Positions 35,964 to 49,474 of a DNA stretch of 64,000 bases are shown one piece after another. Origin of the DNA: Sabethes cyaneus (Eukaryota; Arthropoda; Insecta; Diptera; Culicidae). How positions within the stretch are numbered: position 1 is the stretch's first letter; each line of letters starts with the position of its first letter. The notes beneath the pieces were generated by a model, which was given only the letters and a program-made list of their open reading frames with translations, did no database searches and was not told the DNA's origin. The position numbers and the translations under genes are program-made. The DNA is taken from assembly GCF_943734655.1 (NCBI RefSeq), contig NC_071353.1:82424604-82488603 (forward strand). The letters are read 5' to 3'.

Positions 35964-38157
35964 CTGGTATATAATCCATTACGAAATATAGATTATCTTT
36001 ATCCTGAAAGCTATAGTACAGTTTTACTACCCATTCGTTGTCTGCTTCTGCCAATATATCTCGTTCAGCTTTTACGTGAGCAACTTGGTTTCTTTTTAAT
36101 ACGTCCGATTTTCTGAGCGTTTTCATTGCATACAAATGATTCGGAGTGTCAATTTTTTTCACTAGTGTAACTTCTCCAAATGCTCCAACTCCGATGGTTT
36201 TGATACGCGCAAACATTGATTTATCCATTTTGGCACGTTTCAGGCGAATATAATTGCTTTCTTTCTGACAAAGAAGCTTGCGCATTTCTATTTTAGTTTC
36301 TTCTGGAAGATCCAACTTAGACATTTCACTTTCCAATTGTTTAATTCTAAAGTTTCGTTGTGTATACGATTTCATCACGTTTTCAATATGTTGCTCCATG
36401 AAAAACTTGTAAGCTTGAGGCGAATAATGTCTTACTTTGCATTCAAACCGTTCGGCTTCCTTCTCTTTAGAGATATTCTTCCGCTCCGGGATTGGCGATT
36501 GGTGTTTGATTTTTTTGGACGGTTCACCTTGTATTTGACTTTTTTTATTCGATGCCTTTTCAGGATTCTCTAAACTAGAATTAGACGTAAAACTCAATTT
36601 TGGATGAATCCGATAGCCTTGTTTTACGTCGTTTTTATTATCATTCGTTTCAAAGCGCAGCTCTTGGCTGTTACCACGTGTAGAAGACGCGCCATTTGAT
36701 GGCGCAGTAACATTTTTATCATTATTATTTCGTGCATTTGCTTTGATAACACCTACCAACCGTGATTCACAAGCTTCTGAATTCGCCGTAGCATCATATT
36801 TTAGTTTTCCTTTTACATTTCCGTCATCACATTCAACTTTATCACCAGTTTTATACTTTTTATTATGTTGCAATTTTACATTACTATTGTTACTTATCAA
36901 TGGGCTAATGTATTGACTATGTTTATTAGTATAGTTTAAAACGTTGAGATTATTATTACTAGTATTATGTACAGTATTGTTACCGACGTCCACATCGTGG
37001 ATATTATCATTATTATCATTGCTAGAGCTATAGACATTGCTACCATCAGAATATGGAGGAGGTGGCTGCAAATTTCTTGAAACCGGTTGTTTTTGTTTTA
37101 GTATCATAGTCGTGTCGTATGAAGGGGGATCAATACCGCTATGTACTACCGGATTTCTTGTTTCTGAGACATTTCCAGTCATTGCTCCAACTGGATTTGG
37201 TTGATAGGTTGAACTTTGACGATTACTAACTACTGCATTATGTGTAGAATGTACAGGTTTCTTAGTTAGCTTTTTCTGATGCAGAGAAGTTGCGTATGAC
37301 GGAGGGGGTGGTGCCGGTGATGAGTTTGATTGTAACGAAGACGAAGCAGTTCCTGTTGCTGGTGAAACAGGAGCTACAGCGTTTTGTAACACTGGCTTCT
37401 GAACTTGCGTTGATTTGACTGAATGCATAATAATTGGAAGCTGCGTATTAGTTTGACGTGTACTTCTAGCCGGTGGTAACGCGGTTGGTTTGGTTGCGGA
37501 ATTCGAAAGGACAGCATTTTGCGAAATAGTTATAGGGGAAGGGGAACCCGCAGATGGACTCGAATAGATCCCTGAACTTGGACTTTTGCGGAATTCTTGC
37601 GATGTTTGTGTAGGACTTTGTCGAGATTGTATAGATACAATATAACTTGGAGGTCCTGTTTGATTTAAAGGAGATATTGGATATGGCGGCGGTGGCTCGG
37701 TACTATTGCTGCTGTAATAAGCAGACATTTGCTGGTTTAGTTGCTGCTGAACCTGAGGACCGTTTTGTACTACAATTGGTTGCCTCAGGTTACTGTTAGA
37801 CGATATTGGAGATGTTCCACGGGCAGGGCTTTGCGATTGAAATTGACTATTGCGTGATGTAGGTACGGATGCAGGGGACATTCGTTTAAGAAAGTGTTGA
37901 AGAGGTGGTGGTGTAGACGGTGTAGAAGGACATCTAGGTGGTGGTAAAGGAGGAACATCACTAAATGTTGAAGGACACGGGGACGGTGAAAACTGTGTTC
38001 GTCCAGAACCAGTATGTTGTTGTGAATGAGGGCTGTTTGATCGCGAACTTCCAGCTCCAGAGTCTAGTGCAGGACTGTTTCTTGGCAAATGTAAAGAAGA
38101 TGGTGGAATTTCTCTCTCTATGCTGGTTTTTCTAGCTAGTTTTGAAATCGATGAATT
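35964..38157 (-). CDS. wts: Warts (LATS) Ser/Thr kinase, large internal exon
   Basis: Warts is the NDR/LATS-family kinase of the Hippo pathway; with Mats (Mob1) it phosphorylates Yorkie to limit growth. The exon codes 731 residues plus one base and is bounded by TTATTTTTCAG|AAT (acceptor, last intron base 38158) and CCAG|GTTAGT (donor). No initiator ATG is expected here: the open frame begins in phase 0 with NSSISKLARKTSIERE. Exon residues 156-159, 169-172, 285-288, 344-347 and 366-369 are PPxY motifs for WW domains such as those of Yorkie. Residues about 574-649 are the Mob-binding/N-terminal regulatory region. The kinase starts near 649, with glycine loop GVGAFGEV (656-663), lysine 679 (YAMK) and glutamate 698 (KAERD). 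The exon stops after the hinge (FVMDYIPG), so catalytic loop, activation segment and hydrophobic motif lie in other exons not found here. Confidence 0.95.
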
Positions 38158-38225
38158 CTGAAAAATAATGAAAAAGAAGCAGTTGTAAAATTATACCACT
38201 GGCAACAATTATTATAGATAATTAT
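38158..38225 (-). other. Acceptor side of the warts upstream intron
   Basis: A pyrimidine tract CTTCTTTTTCATTATTTTT precedes CAG at 38160-38158. Only 67 bp separate this acceptor from an AT microsatellite and the B1 element. Confidence 0.8.
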
Positions 38226-38236
38226 TATATATATAC

Positions 38237-38300
<64 letters not shown>
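38226..38300. repeat. (AT)n microsatellite
   Basis: About 70 bp of AT dinucleotides at the left edge of family B copy B1, within the warts intron. Confidence 0.95.
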
Positions 38301-38301
<1 letters not shown>

Positions 38302-39726
38302 ATTCAATGCACCGACACGAATGAGCTAACAGTTGTAATAAAGTGCTCTCGGAGATGGCTAGACCGATTTTAATGTTCTTAGTGTCAAATGGAAGGTCTA
38401 GGTGTCCCATAGGTCGCTATTGAATTTAATATTGATCGGACTTTTAATTCAAAAGTTATGTATAAAAATACGAAAAATTTGGGACTTCATTATCTCATAG
38501 GTCCCTAATTGAACAAAATTGATTGCATATGAAAGGGGAGCCTTGTATGCCCTTAACTTCCAAATTTCAAGACGATTGGACTTGTAGTTTGAAAGTTACA
38601 TAAAGAAATGTGAAAAATAGTACTTAAAACATATTTTTGTAACATATAAGCATCAATTCAATGAAAAACATCACACATTTTATTATTATTTGAAAATTAC
38701 TGCTGAGATCTATCAAGCAAAACCAAGTTATTTAAAATCGGACGGTTCATTCAAAAGTTATTCAAACTTTAACATTTAAGCCCCGTATATTAAACCGTTG
38801 AAACGTGTGAAATCAAACCCGAATTAATCCACCTAGCGGCGTGACCTAGCCTTTCTACTGCCACAATAATCATTATTTAATTTCTCAGGAACTTAATTGT
38901 AGATGTATAGATGTTATATTAGACTATATTTTTAAATATCCGTTCCGTATTCCTCAAAATCCTTATTTGCCAGTAAAATTCACAACGTATTGTGTAGAAT
39001 AATTATATTTTCTTTCCTTTCCTCGTGCGTAAATACATGTAAGCGTCATTTATTTTACTTGATGAACACCTTATTTAGTTTTATAATATTTATAGAAAAA
39101 TAATGTAAACACAAAAGATAATTTTTACAGACTTGAATGAATATGTATAGAAAATTAGAAATTAACCCTCTAACGGGTCTACAGACGGCCTTAACTTTCG
39201 GGTTTCAGATCCACATACGAAACTTGTTTTGAATTGACAATATGAAGTATTTGTTCATAGCAGATTTTTTGATATTTTGATATTAATACCATGGATTCAA
39301 AAGTTAGCATCTTTGAAAAACAAGAGTTCAGAAAAATTATTATTATATTTCGCTTTTGAAGAAAAAGGATATCTACAACAAAATGATTGATCTCAAAATT
39401 TTACTATTGGTTTGCTTGGCTTCAATTTTGCAATATATCTGAATTAGAAAAAAATTACTGAATAGAGCATTAGATATGAAAACGAGAAAGGGAACTATTT
39501 CTTAGCTAGCACTCCTTCAGATAATTATTTTTGCATGAAAATCAAAACTTAAGCTTCTTTTGAATGTACTTTCATGAAAAGATAGTCATTAGCTTGATCG
39601 CATCGTTTTTACAATGTTAGAGGGTTAGGAAAACAAGATGAGGTCGAAAAATAGTGCCAAAGCTGCGCCATAAACATGCTTGAGAATGGGAAATACGATC
39701 GATATGATTCCCAGTGCTTGTCTTTT

Positions 39727-42535
39727 GACGTAGGACTACGTCTTACGGCAAGTTTTGAGATAGGGTGTCATTCCAAAAAATCGGAAAATGCGAGCGTCAC
39801 GAAAAATGAAAGGTTTTGACCGCTAATAGCTCAGCGGTTTTCCGATCGATTTTCAATATTCTTACACCAATCGATCGGAAAATCTTCTAAGAATTAACCC
39901 AAATGAAGAAAAGAATGGATTCTTGATGTTGAACTATTGAAAAATTAAAAATAATGAACCTATGCTTTACCAAAATTCTCGCTTCGTGATTGGTTGGAAG
40001 ATTCTTTGTGATGATCTAAACCTATATCAATTTGATATCTGTGCTTGGGAAGTAAGCAAAAACAAGTGACGAAGTTTCCTCATTTCAACAAGATTTCTTA
40101 ACACCGCGGTTAAACCTAGACCATTTTGATGTCCTTGCTTGGGAAGTACGCCAGAAAGAGTGACAAAGCCGCCTCGTGCCAACAGATTTCTTACGAACGC
40201 GATTAAACCTAGTCCAATTTGATGTCTGTGTTAGGGAAGTGTGCCAGAAAAAATGACACAAGTACGTTGTCCCAACAGAACGCAAATTCTTTACTGCGAG
40301 ACTATTAAACCTCGGCGAATTTGATATCTGTGTTGGAAAAATGTGCTACAGCTGTAGTGTTCGGTTATAATACGACTCTTTATGAATACGCATGCTTGCC
40401 GTTCCATTAGAAGTGTAGTGAAAAGATATGCTGTGGATAAAATAGGATTGAATTGGTAAAATCCCTTCAACGTGGGGAACCATGGGTAATAAAAACAATC
40501 TTTAATTTCAGTAAGGTAGCAGGAAAGTAATAGTTTGTGTTCTTGATTTTGTTAAATTGTTTTCAAATGCACAATCTTTTGAGAATTTAACATATGCAAT
40601 GTTACTGCTTTGATAAATGTTACATACAACGCATGTGGCATGTATATATGTTGCATATAGGGTAATTTGCCAATGATCGCACAGCTAAGCCTCTGAGTTT
40701 TGAGTTTTAACGATATTTGCTAAACAAATAATTACAAATAGACAGAAACATAAAAATCTGACTCAGATACAAAATATGTTCACAATACATGGCCATTTTC
40801 ACGAAATAAATACGCTTTTCGTGGAAAAATATGCGATTTTTTGACAACGGTTGAAAGCCCAATCGTTGAACAGTTCTGAAACCGTATTGTCCTATAGTTG
40901 GACACTTATTGTCCAATGGTTGGACATGCAATATATTGCACCAACCTCAAAGTTAATTTGATAGCTTACTATTAAGAATAAATACATTTTAAGATATATT
41001 CATTAAAAATAATCAGCAATTAGTTAACATGTTACTATTTATCAATATATTTTTTAAGGAATGTTATTTTCCCCTTTTAAACTTCAATGCTCTTCTGCTT
41101 CATTTATATTGCTTTCCCGCAAATTTTTCTCTCTTTACGGTTCCCTCGAAGCATACTTTTTCCTATTCTTCTATTTCCTGCGGCCTAATGACAAGACCTG
41201 TTTTTTACAAGGGAAACTATGTTTGTTTCTCTCCTTGTTACTCGAAACAAATTTGTTAGCAAGATAATAATCTGAAAAACTGCGAGTATCCGTTTCCTTA
41301 AAGTTGAAAAAATGCACCATTCATCTTCGTTTCATCATCGAACCTTTATTTATAAAAGAAATAATATTATAAAATTTATAATTTTTCAAAAGTAATGATA
41401 AAAATTATTTAGCTCTTAAAAATATCAAAAACTTGCTCGCCATTGTTGGCGAAAATTTAGAAAACAAAATATTTTCGACCTTATGTAAAAAAATTGTTTC
41501 AACCCAATATTATTCTATGTACAATATTCATAGAAGTATCTTACGTTTGCTGTCAGTACCATTAAGACCGGAACGATTCGGTGATTCAAACTTCTTAATT
41601 TTCTTCAAGTCTTTAGACTAAAATGATGATTTTTGTGATTACCCTAATTAAGGAGCAGGCACTTTTAGCACCAAATCAAATACACGATAATACAATTTCT
41701 CAGATAAGGCACAAGTACAAATAGTTTAAACAAATCTGGAGTAGCTTTAGTTTGCAATAGGACTATTTTCCTCAAAATTGTTGTATTAAAACAAAAAAGT
41801 TAAAAGCATATGTGTGTATAAAATAAAAAATTAATATCATTACATAAATTTTCTTCGGAAAACTTTTGCGTACAAATGAAAACCATTTGTAAACAGTGCC
41901 ATAGACATAAGAACTGTCAAATACACATGCATAATGAGCAGTAATGCGGGTTTTTCATGCTATTTCAGTTCTTGTACAAGCTTAGGACAATCGTTGCTTT
42001 TTTGTCCAATGATTAAACAGTCAAATTTTAATACTTTAAGAACTATAAGTAATTTTTTAATTTGCTTGAAAATGTTGACAAATAGTGCATAGATGTATAT
42101 CATTAGCTGTGTACAGCATGATATGGTAATTTAATTATTTTAAACGTTAATTAGCGAGACATGTTTCTTATGTGAAATGCTAACAAAATTGAGGGTTATA
42201 GCCCATATTGTATATGACAATGTTTAACTTGAATTTTTGTTATTAAATCTTGCCTTATGTAACGCTATTATTACAAGGAATGATCCACAACTGATTAAAG
42301 TGAGTAATTCGTGCACTTTGATAGGGTTTGAGCGTATATGTATTCTAGAATTAGTGTTTTATTGGACGCTGTCCAATCATTGGAATCGTTCAATGATAGG
42401 CAAAATACCCTAGCATGTATACATGAAGAATCGAATGATTACAAGCATGAATACATGCTACTATCACTACAAAGACACTTACGTAGTCCTGCGTCACCTA
42501 TATATGCGGTCGTGTCTTGTACACAACCCCTCTGA
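39727..42535 (+). mobile_element. Family H element inserted in B2
   Basis: Starts GACGTAGGACTACGT (39727-39741). An inverted copy ACGTAGTCCTGCGTC (42481-42495) lies 40 bp before the right border. The border is deduced because B2 reads GTGCTTGTCTTTT before and TTTTTGATTTATTTATT after it. Inserted in a T-run. A second 5' end is at 63357. No coding recognised. Confidence 0.65.
40018..40365. repeat. Tandem repeat in H, units of 93-112 bp
   Basis: AAACCTAG.CCAATTTGATGTC-type units start at 40018, 40112, 40205 and 40317, with GGGAAGT and CCAACAGA landmarks. The open minus-strand frame over it reflects the 93-bp period. Confidence 0.8.
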
Positions 42536-43747
42536 TTTTTTTTTGATTTATTTATTAAAACATGATACATGAGATAAGACATCTGTCCTTTAAAATATCA
42601 CTAACGAAAACAAATCTTACAAAATTTCTACCGTGCAACGTTTACTTCCTATTTTTCATATAACATTTCTAAGCTCTAGTATCTATTGATTGAAAAGAGC
42701 ATCTATTTATGCGCAGAATTTGTTTGGAATTTGTACAAATTTATTTGGAAAAATCAACTCACTAGTATTTTTGATTCTATACACCACTATACCTACATGC
42801 TTAAATAAACTGCTTTTCTTCGCTTTTTGCTTTTTTGTACAATTGTGAGTAACAGCAAGTGAAGAAAATGACAATTGAAATCTGAAATCAAAGAAAAGAA
42901 AAAACTTTTCGATTGAATCCCACTATTTAATATTTATTTGCAACAGATACGTAGTTCGCCTACGACGTGCAGGCAGTGTCTTATTTCAAAGCGTATACGT
43001 ATCTGTCGCGAATGAATATTAAATAGTGGAATTTAGTCGGTAAAAGTTTTTTCTTTTCTATAATTTGAGAGTTCGTATTCCACTAAGAGGCTTCAAAAAC
43101 TTCAGACAACTGACATGTTTCTCACTTTTCTTGAATTTCATTGCAAATTTTAAAATTGCAAATTGTCATCACATACATACATACATACACACACATACAT
43201 CACACACATCTCATACATTGAATACAATCAACATTTGATTGATGTTTTGATTTCACACGTTTTAACGGTTTAATATACGGTGCTTAAGTGTTAAAGTTTG
43301 AATAACTTGAATGAAGCGTCCGATTTTAAATAACTCAGTTTCGTTTGATAGATCTCAACAGTAATTTTCAAATAATCATAAAATGTGTCATGTTTTTCAT
43401 TAAATTAATGCTTATATGTTACATAAATATGTTTTACATACTATTTTTCCACATTTCTTTATGTAACTTTCAAACTACAAGTCCAATCGTCATGAAATTT
43501 GGAAGTTAAGGCTTTGCAAGGCTCCCCTTTCATATGCAATCAATTTTGTTCAAATCGGTTAAGAGACCTATGAGATAATGAAGTCCCATATTTTTCGTAT
43601 TTTTATACATAACTTTTGAACTAAAAGTCCGATCAGTATGAAATTCAATAGCGACCAATGGGACACCTAGACCTTTCATTTGACACTAAGAACATTAACA
43701 TCGGTCCAGCCATCTCCGAGAAAAGTGAGTGAGATTAAAAGCGTCAC

Positions 43748-43972
<225 letters not shown>

Positions 43973-44143
43973 AAATGCTCAGTTTTCGAAATTGAGTCGA
44001 ATGGTATATAACATTCGGCCCGCAGGACCTTCTTTCCATTTCCGGTTTTCCAAGTGATTTCTATACCTTTATATTATATATTTATATAGTAGAAAGGCAA
44101 AACATACCAATCAAATGTTGATTGTATTCAATGTGTGTAATTT

Positions 44144-44254
44144 ATGTATGTATGTATGTATGTATGTATGTATGTATGTATGTATGTATGTATGTATGTA
44201 TGTATGTATGTATGTATGTATGTATGTATGTATGTATATATGTATGTATGTATG

Positions 44255-44288
<34 letters not shown>

Positions 44289-44337
44289 TGTATGTATGTA
44301 TGTATGTATGTATGTATGTATGTATGTAGGAGTGTAT
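44144..44337. repeat. (GTAT)n microsatellite in B1
   Basis: Tetranucleotide run of about 190 bp with two ATATAT interruptions; the repetitive CMYV/THTYI frames come from it. Confidence 0.97.
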
Positions 44338-44770
44338 GTACGTGTGTATGTGATGACAATTTGCAATTTTAAAATTTGTATTGAAATTCAAGAAAAGTGA
44401 GAATTTTGTCAATTGTCTGAAGTTATTGAAGCCTCTTAGTGGAATACGGACTCTGAAATTAAAGAAAAGAAAAAACTTTTACCGACTAAATTCCACTATT
44501 TAATATTTATTCGCGACAGATACGTATACGCTTTGAAATAAGACACTGATGAAGCCTGCCCGTCGTAGGTGAACTACGTATCTGTTGCAAATAAATATTA
44601 AATAGTGGGATTCAATCGAAAAGTTTTTTCTTTTCTTTGATTTCAGAATTCAATTGTCATTTTCTTCACTTGCTGTTGCTCACAATTGTACAAGAAAAGC
44701 AAAAAGCGAAGAATAGCAGTTAATTTAAGCATGTAGGTATAGTGGTGATAGGATTAAAAATACTAGTAAG

Positions 44771-44938
44771 TCGCTCGTTCCAGGAAACCCAGGTAGACCT
44801 AGGAAAATAAATAAACCTTGACAGTAGTGATTTCTGCGTGGAGTTGCCTCCCCACAGTGGGCGGCGCTTCTGAAGACGGGTCGCCGGCAACACTCGCGGC
44901 CGTCTCGTCCTGAATGATCTAGTGTTACTACACTCAAA
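44771..44938. repeat. GC-rich block F, copy 3
   Basis: CGCTCGTTCCAGG, GACCTAGGAAAATA, GGCGGCGCTTCTG and ACACTCGCGGCC match copies 1 and 2. It truncates B1. No foldback arms were found around this copy. Confidence 0.65.
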
Positions 44939-44940
44939 TA

Positions 44941-45108
44941 CTTTTTTACACGGTTTGTTTTTTCGAATATTGAGAACGGGGCTATTTAGGGACCATTCAT
45001 TTATTTCTCAATACGTTTGGGAGAGGCCCGACATTCGTCACGTATTTTATCCTAAATTGCACCGTTCTTGAGTAATCGAAAAAAACAAACCGTGTAAAGA
45101 CTCGAGTG
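44941..45108. mobile_element. 168-bp TA-flanked MITE
   Basis: CACTCAAATACTTTTTTACA on the left and the inverted TGTAAAGACTCGAGTG on the right, with ACGGTTTGTTTTTTCGA and its complement inside. TA at 44939-44940 and 45109-45110. Typical Tc1/mariner-type MITE. Confidence 0.8.
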
Positions 45109-45110
45109 TA

Positions 45111-46042
45111 TAGATAGTTTTTGTGGTCTTGTTATTGATTGATGTTTTATGGAAGAGTCTCGAATTTCTCGAGTACGATTAGTTTTTGAGTTTCGCAAAA
45201 ATTTCTGTTTTATTTGTATGAGAGTCCATATCCCCCTACCACAGGGGTGAGAGGTCTCTATCATAAAATAAATTCAAGACTCAAAAATCTCCTACATGCT
45301 AAATTTGGTTCCACTGGCTTGATTAGTACTCAAATTATACGGAAATTTGTATTTCATTTGTATGGGAGCCCCCCCTCTTAAAAGGGGAAGGAGTCGTAAT
45401 TCACAATAGAAAAAACCTCACTCTTAAAGTGGGGAGGGGTCCCAATTCACCATAGAAAATATTTTTGCCTCCAAATGCCAAATTTGGTTCTATTTGCTTG
45501 ATTAGTTCTCGAGTTATGAGGAAATTTGTATTTCATTTGTATAGGAGCCCCCCATCCTAAAATGGGGAGAGGTCCTTATTCATCATAGAAAAAATTCTTG
45601 CCTCCAAAAACACCTACATGCCAAATTTGGTTCCATTTGCTTGATTAGTTCTCGAGTTATGAGGAAATTTGTATGGAAGCCCCCCTCTTAAAGGCGAGAG
45701 GAGTTATAATTCCCCTTATAAAGAGGGGAGGGGTCTTAATTTACCATAGAATAAATTCTTGTCACCGAAAACACCCACATACCAAATTTTGTTCTATTTG
45801 CTTGATTAGTTCTCGAGTTATGCAGAAATTTGTGTTTCATTTGTATGGGAGCCCTCCCTCTTAGTGGGGGGAGGGGTTTCTAACCATCACTAAAATCTTT
45901 CCTGGCCCCAAAAAACCTCCACATGCATATTTTCATGCCGATTGGTTCAGTAGTTTTCGATTCTATAAGGAACATACGGACGGACGGACGGACGGACGGA
46001 CGGACGGACGGACGGACGGACGGACGGACGGACGGACGGACG

Positions 46043-46094
<52 letters not shown>

Positions 46095-46215
46095 CACAGA
46101 CAGACAGACAGACAGACCACACGTTGGTTTAATTTTGTATCACGGGTCGAAGTTTAATTAAAGCTCAAGTATTAAACAACAACGTGTTTTCGGATATCAT
46201 CAGCATATCACACTA
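45111..46215 (+). mobile_element. mini-me-like element (family C)
   Basis: At least four degenerate internal units, each with CAAATTTGGTTC, GCTTGATTAGTTCTCGAG and TTTGTATGGGAGCCCCCC, lead to a core (ATGCCGATTGGTTCAGTAG) and a (GGAC)n/(AGAC)n tract. This core plus a (GTCY)n-type repeat is how the dipteran mini-me repeats are described. A reverse piece is at 63560-63690. No coding. Confidence 0.65.
45974..46118. repeat. (GGAC)n then (AGAC)n microsatellite
   Basis: About 75 bp of GGAC followed by about 65 bp of AGAC; the changeover is sharp near 46048. Confidence 0.97.
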
Positions 46216-47874
46216 CTCCGCACAAGCACAAGTATCTGCAAAATTTCATAAGAGTTGGTTTTGCCGGTCAAAAGATATTAACCCTCGAACACTCGCTCCA
46301 ACTTTTGTAACACGGTACTCGTACGCACAATAGCCCAAAACCAAAAAAAAAAAACGAATTAATCCACCTAGCGGCGTGACCTAGCCTTTCTACTGCCGCA
46401 ATAATCATTATTTAATTTCCCAGGTACATCTATAATTAACTTGACTATATTTTTAAATATCCGTTCCGTATTCCTTTGCCAGTAAAATTCATAACGTATT
46501 GCGTAGAGCAATTATATTTTCTTTCCTTGGGTGCGTAAATACTTGTAAGCGTCATTTATGCTACTTGATGAACACCTTAATTAGGTTTATAATATTTACG
46601 TGATTTATAGAAAAATAATGTAGATACAAAAGATAATTTTTGCAGACTTCAATGAATATATATAGAAAATTAGAAATTAACCCTCTAACGGGTCTACAGA
46701 CGGCCTTAACTTTCGGGCTTCAGAGCCACGAAACTTGTTTTGAATTGACAATATGAAATATGTGTTTATAGCAGATTTTTTGATATTTTGATATTAATAC
46801 CATGCGTTCAAAAGTTAGTATCTTTGAAAAACAAGAGTTCAGAAAAATTATTATTATGCTGCGCTTTTGAAGAAAAAGCAAATCTACAAAAAACTGATTA
46901 ATTTCAAAACTTTGCTATTAGTTTGCTTGGCTTGAATTTTGCAATATATCTGAATTAGAAAAAATAACTGAATAAAGCATTAGATATGAAAAAGAGAAAT
47001 TGAACTTTTTCTTAGCTGGCGCTCCTTCAGATAATTATTTTTGCATGAAAATCAAAACTTAAACTTCTTTCGAATGTAATTTCATGAAAAGATAGTCATT
47101 AGCTTGATCGCATCGTTTTTCCAATGTATCCCGTTAGAGGGCTAGGAAAACAAGATGAGGTCGAAAAATAGTGCAAAAGCTGCGCCATAAACATGCTTGA
47201 GAATGGAAAAAAGGATCGATATGATTTCCAGTACTTGTCATTTTTGATTTATTTATTAAAACATGATTCATGACATAAGACATCTGTCCTTTAAAATGTC
47301 ACTAACTAAAAAAAATCTTACAAAATTACTACCGTGCAACGTTTACTTCCTATTTTTCATGTAACATTTCTAAGCTCTAGTATCTATTGATTGAAAAGAG
47401 CATCTATTGATGCGGAAAATTTGTTTGAAATTTGTATAAATTTATTTGGAAAAATCAACTCACTAGTATTTTTAATCCTATACACCACTTTACATACATG
47501 CTGAAATTAACTGCTTATTTTCGCTTTTTGCTTTTCTTGTACAGTTGTGAGTAACAGCAAGTGAAGAAAATGACAATTGAATTCCGAAATCAAAGAAAAG
47601 AAAAAACTTTTCGATTGAATCCCACTATTTAATATTTATTTGCAACAGATACGTAGTTCACCTACGACGTGCAGGCTTCATCAGTGTCTTATTTCAAAGC
47701 GTATACGTATCTGTCGCGAATAAATAATAAATAGTGGAATTTAGTCGGTAAAAGTTTTTTCTTTTCTTTAATTTCAGAGTTCGTATTCCACTAAGAGGCT
47801 TCAAAAACTTTAGACAATTGACATGTTTCTCATTGAATTTCAATGCAAATTTAAAAATAGCAAATTGTCATCAC

Positions 47875-47978
47875 ATACATACACACACACATACATACAT
47901 ACATACATACATACATACATACATACATACATACATACATACAACATACATACATACATACATACATACATACATACA

Positions 47979-48010
<32 letters not shown>

Positions 48011-48260
48011 CACATATATACATACATACATACATACATACATACATACATACATACATACATACATACATACATACATACATACATACATACATACATA
48101 CATACATACATACATACATACATACATACATACATACATACATACATACATACATACATACATACATACATACATACATACATACATACATACATACATA
48201 CATACATACATACATACATACATACATACATACATACATACATACATACATACATACATC
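47875..48260. repeat. (ATAC)n microsatellite in B4
   Basis: About 385 bp of ATAC with few interruptions. Confidence 0.97.
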
Positions 48261-48594
48261 GCACACATTGAGTACAATCAACATTTGATTGCTGTTTTGA
48301 TTTCACACGTTTTAACGGTTTAATATACGGTGCTCAAGTGTTAAAGTTTGAATAACTTTTGAATGAACCGTCCGATTTTAAATAACTCGGTTTCGTTTGA
48401 TAGATCTCAGCAGTGATTTTCAAATAATAATAAAATGTGTGATGTTTTGCCTTTCTACTATATAAATATATAGTATAAAGGTATAGAAATCACTTGGAAA
48501 ACCGGGAATGGAAAGAAGGTCCTGCGGGCCGAATGTTATATACCATTCGACTCAGTTTCGAAAACTGAGCATTTTCTGTGTGTGTGTGTATGTA

Positions 48595-48626
<32 letters not shown>

Positions 48627-49179
48627 TGTGTGTATGTGACGCTTTTAATCTCACTCACTTTTCTCGGAGATGGCTGGACCGATTTTAATGTTCTTAGTGT
48701 CAAATGAAAGGTCTAGGTGTCCCATTGGTCGCTATTGAATTTCATACTGATCGGACTTTTAGTTAAAAAGTTATGTATAAAAATACGAAAAATATGGGAC
48801 TTCATTATCTCATAGGTCCCTCAACCGATTTGAATAAAATTGATTGCATATGAAAGAGGAGCCTTGCAAACCCTTAACTTCCAAATTTCATGACGATTGG
48901 ACTTGTAGTTTGAAAGTTACATAAAGAAATGTGAAAAAATAGTATTTAAAACATATTTAAGTAACATATAAGCATTAATTTAATGAAAAACATCACACAT
49001 TTTATGATTATTTGAAAATTACTGCTGAGATCTATCAAACGAAACCGAGTTATTTAAAATCGAACGCTTCATTCAAAAGTTATTCAAACTTTAACACTTA
49101 AGCACCGTATATTAAACCGTTAAAACGTGTGAAATCAAAACATATCAATCAAATGTTGATTGTATTCAATGTGTGTGAT

Positions 49180-49345
49180 GTATGTGTGTATGTATGTATG
49201 TATGTATGTATGTATGTATGTATGTATGTATGTATGTATGTATGTATGTATGTATGTATGTATGTATGTATGTATGTATGTATGTATGTATGTATGTATG
49301 TATGTATGTATGTATGTATGTATGTATGTATGTATGTATGTATGT
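49180..49345. repeat. (GTAT)n microsatellite in B3
   Basis: About 165 bp, uninterrupted. Confidence 0.97.
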
Positions 49346-49474
49346 GAGGACAATTTGCAATTTTAAAATTTGCAATGAAATTCAAGAAAAGTGAGAAACA
49401 TGTCAATTGTCTGAAGTTTTTGAAGCCTCTTAGTGGAATACGAACTCTGAAATTAAAGAAAAGAAAAAACTTTT

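Noticed and set aside
38086..38088. Start codon for the warts frame at 38088
   Set aside because: The codon is TTG, and the frame continues upstream to a clear splice acceptor at 38158, so this is an internal exon.
45880..46132. Proteins from the GGAC/AGAC tract
   Set aside because: Pure microsatellite translation (SVCLSVC, DGRTDGRT).
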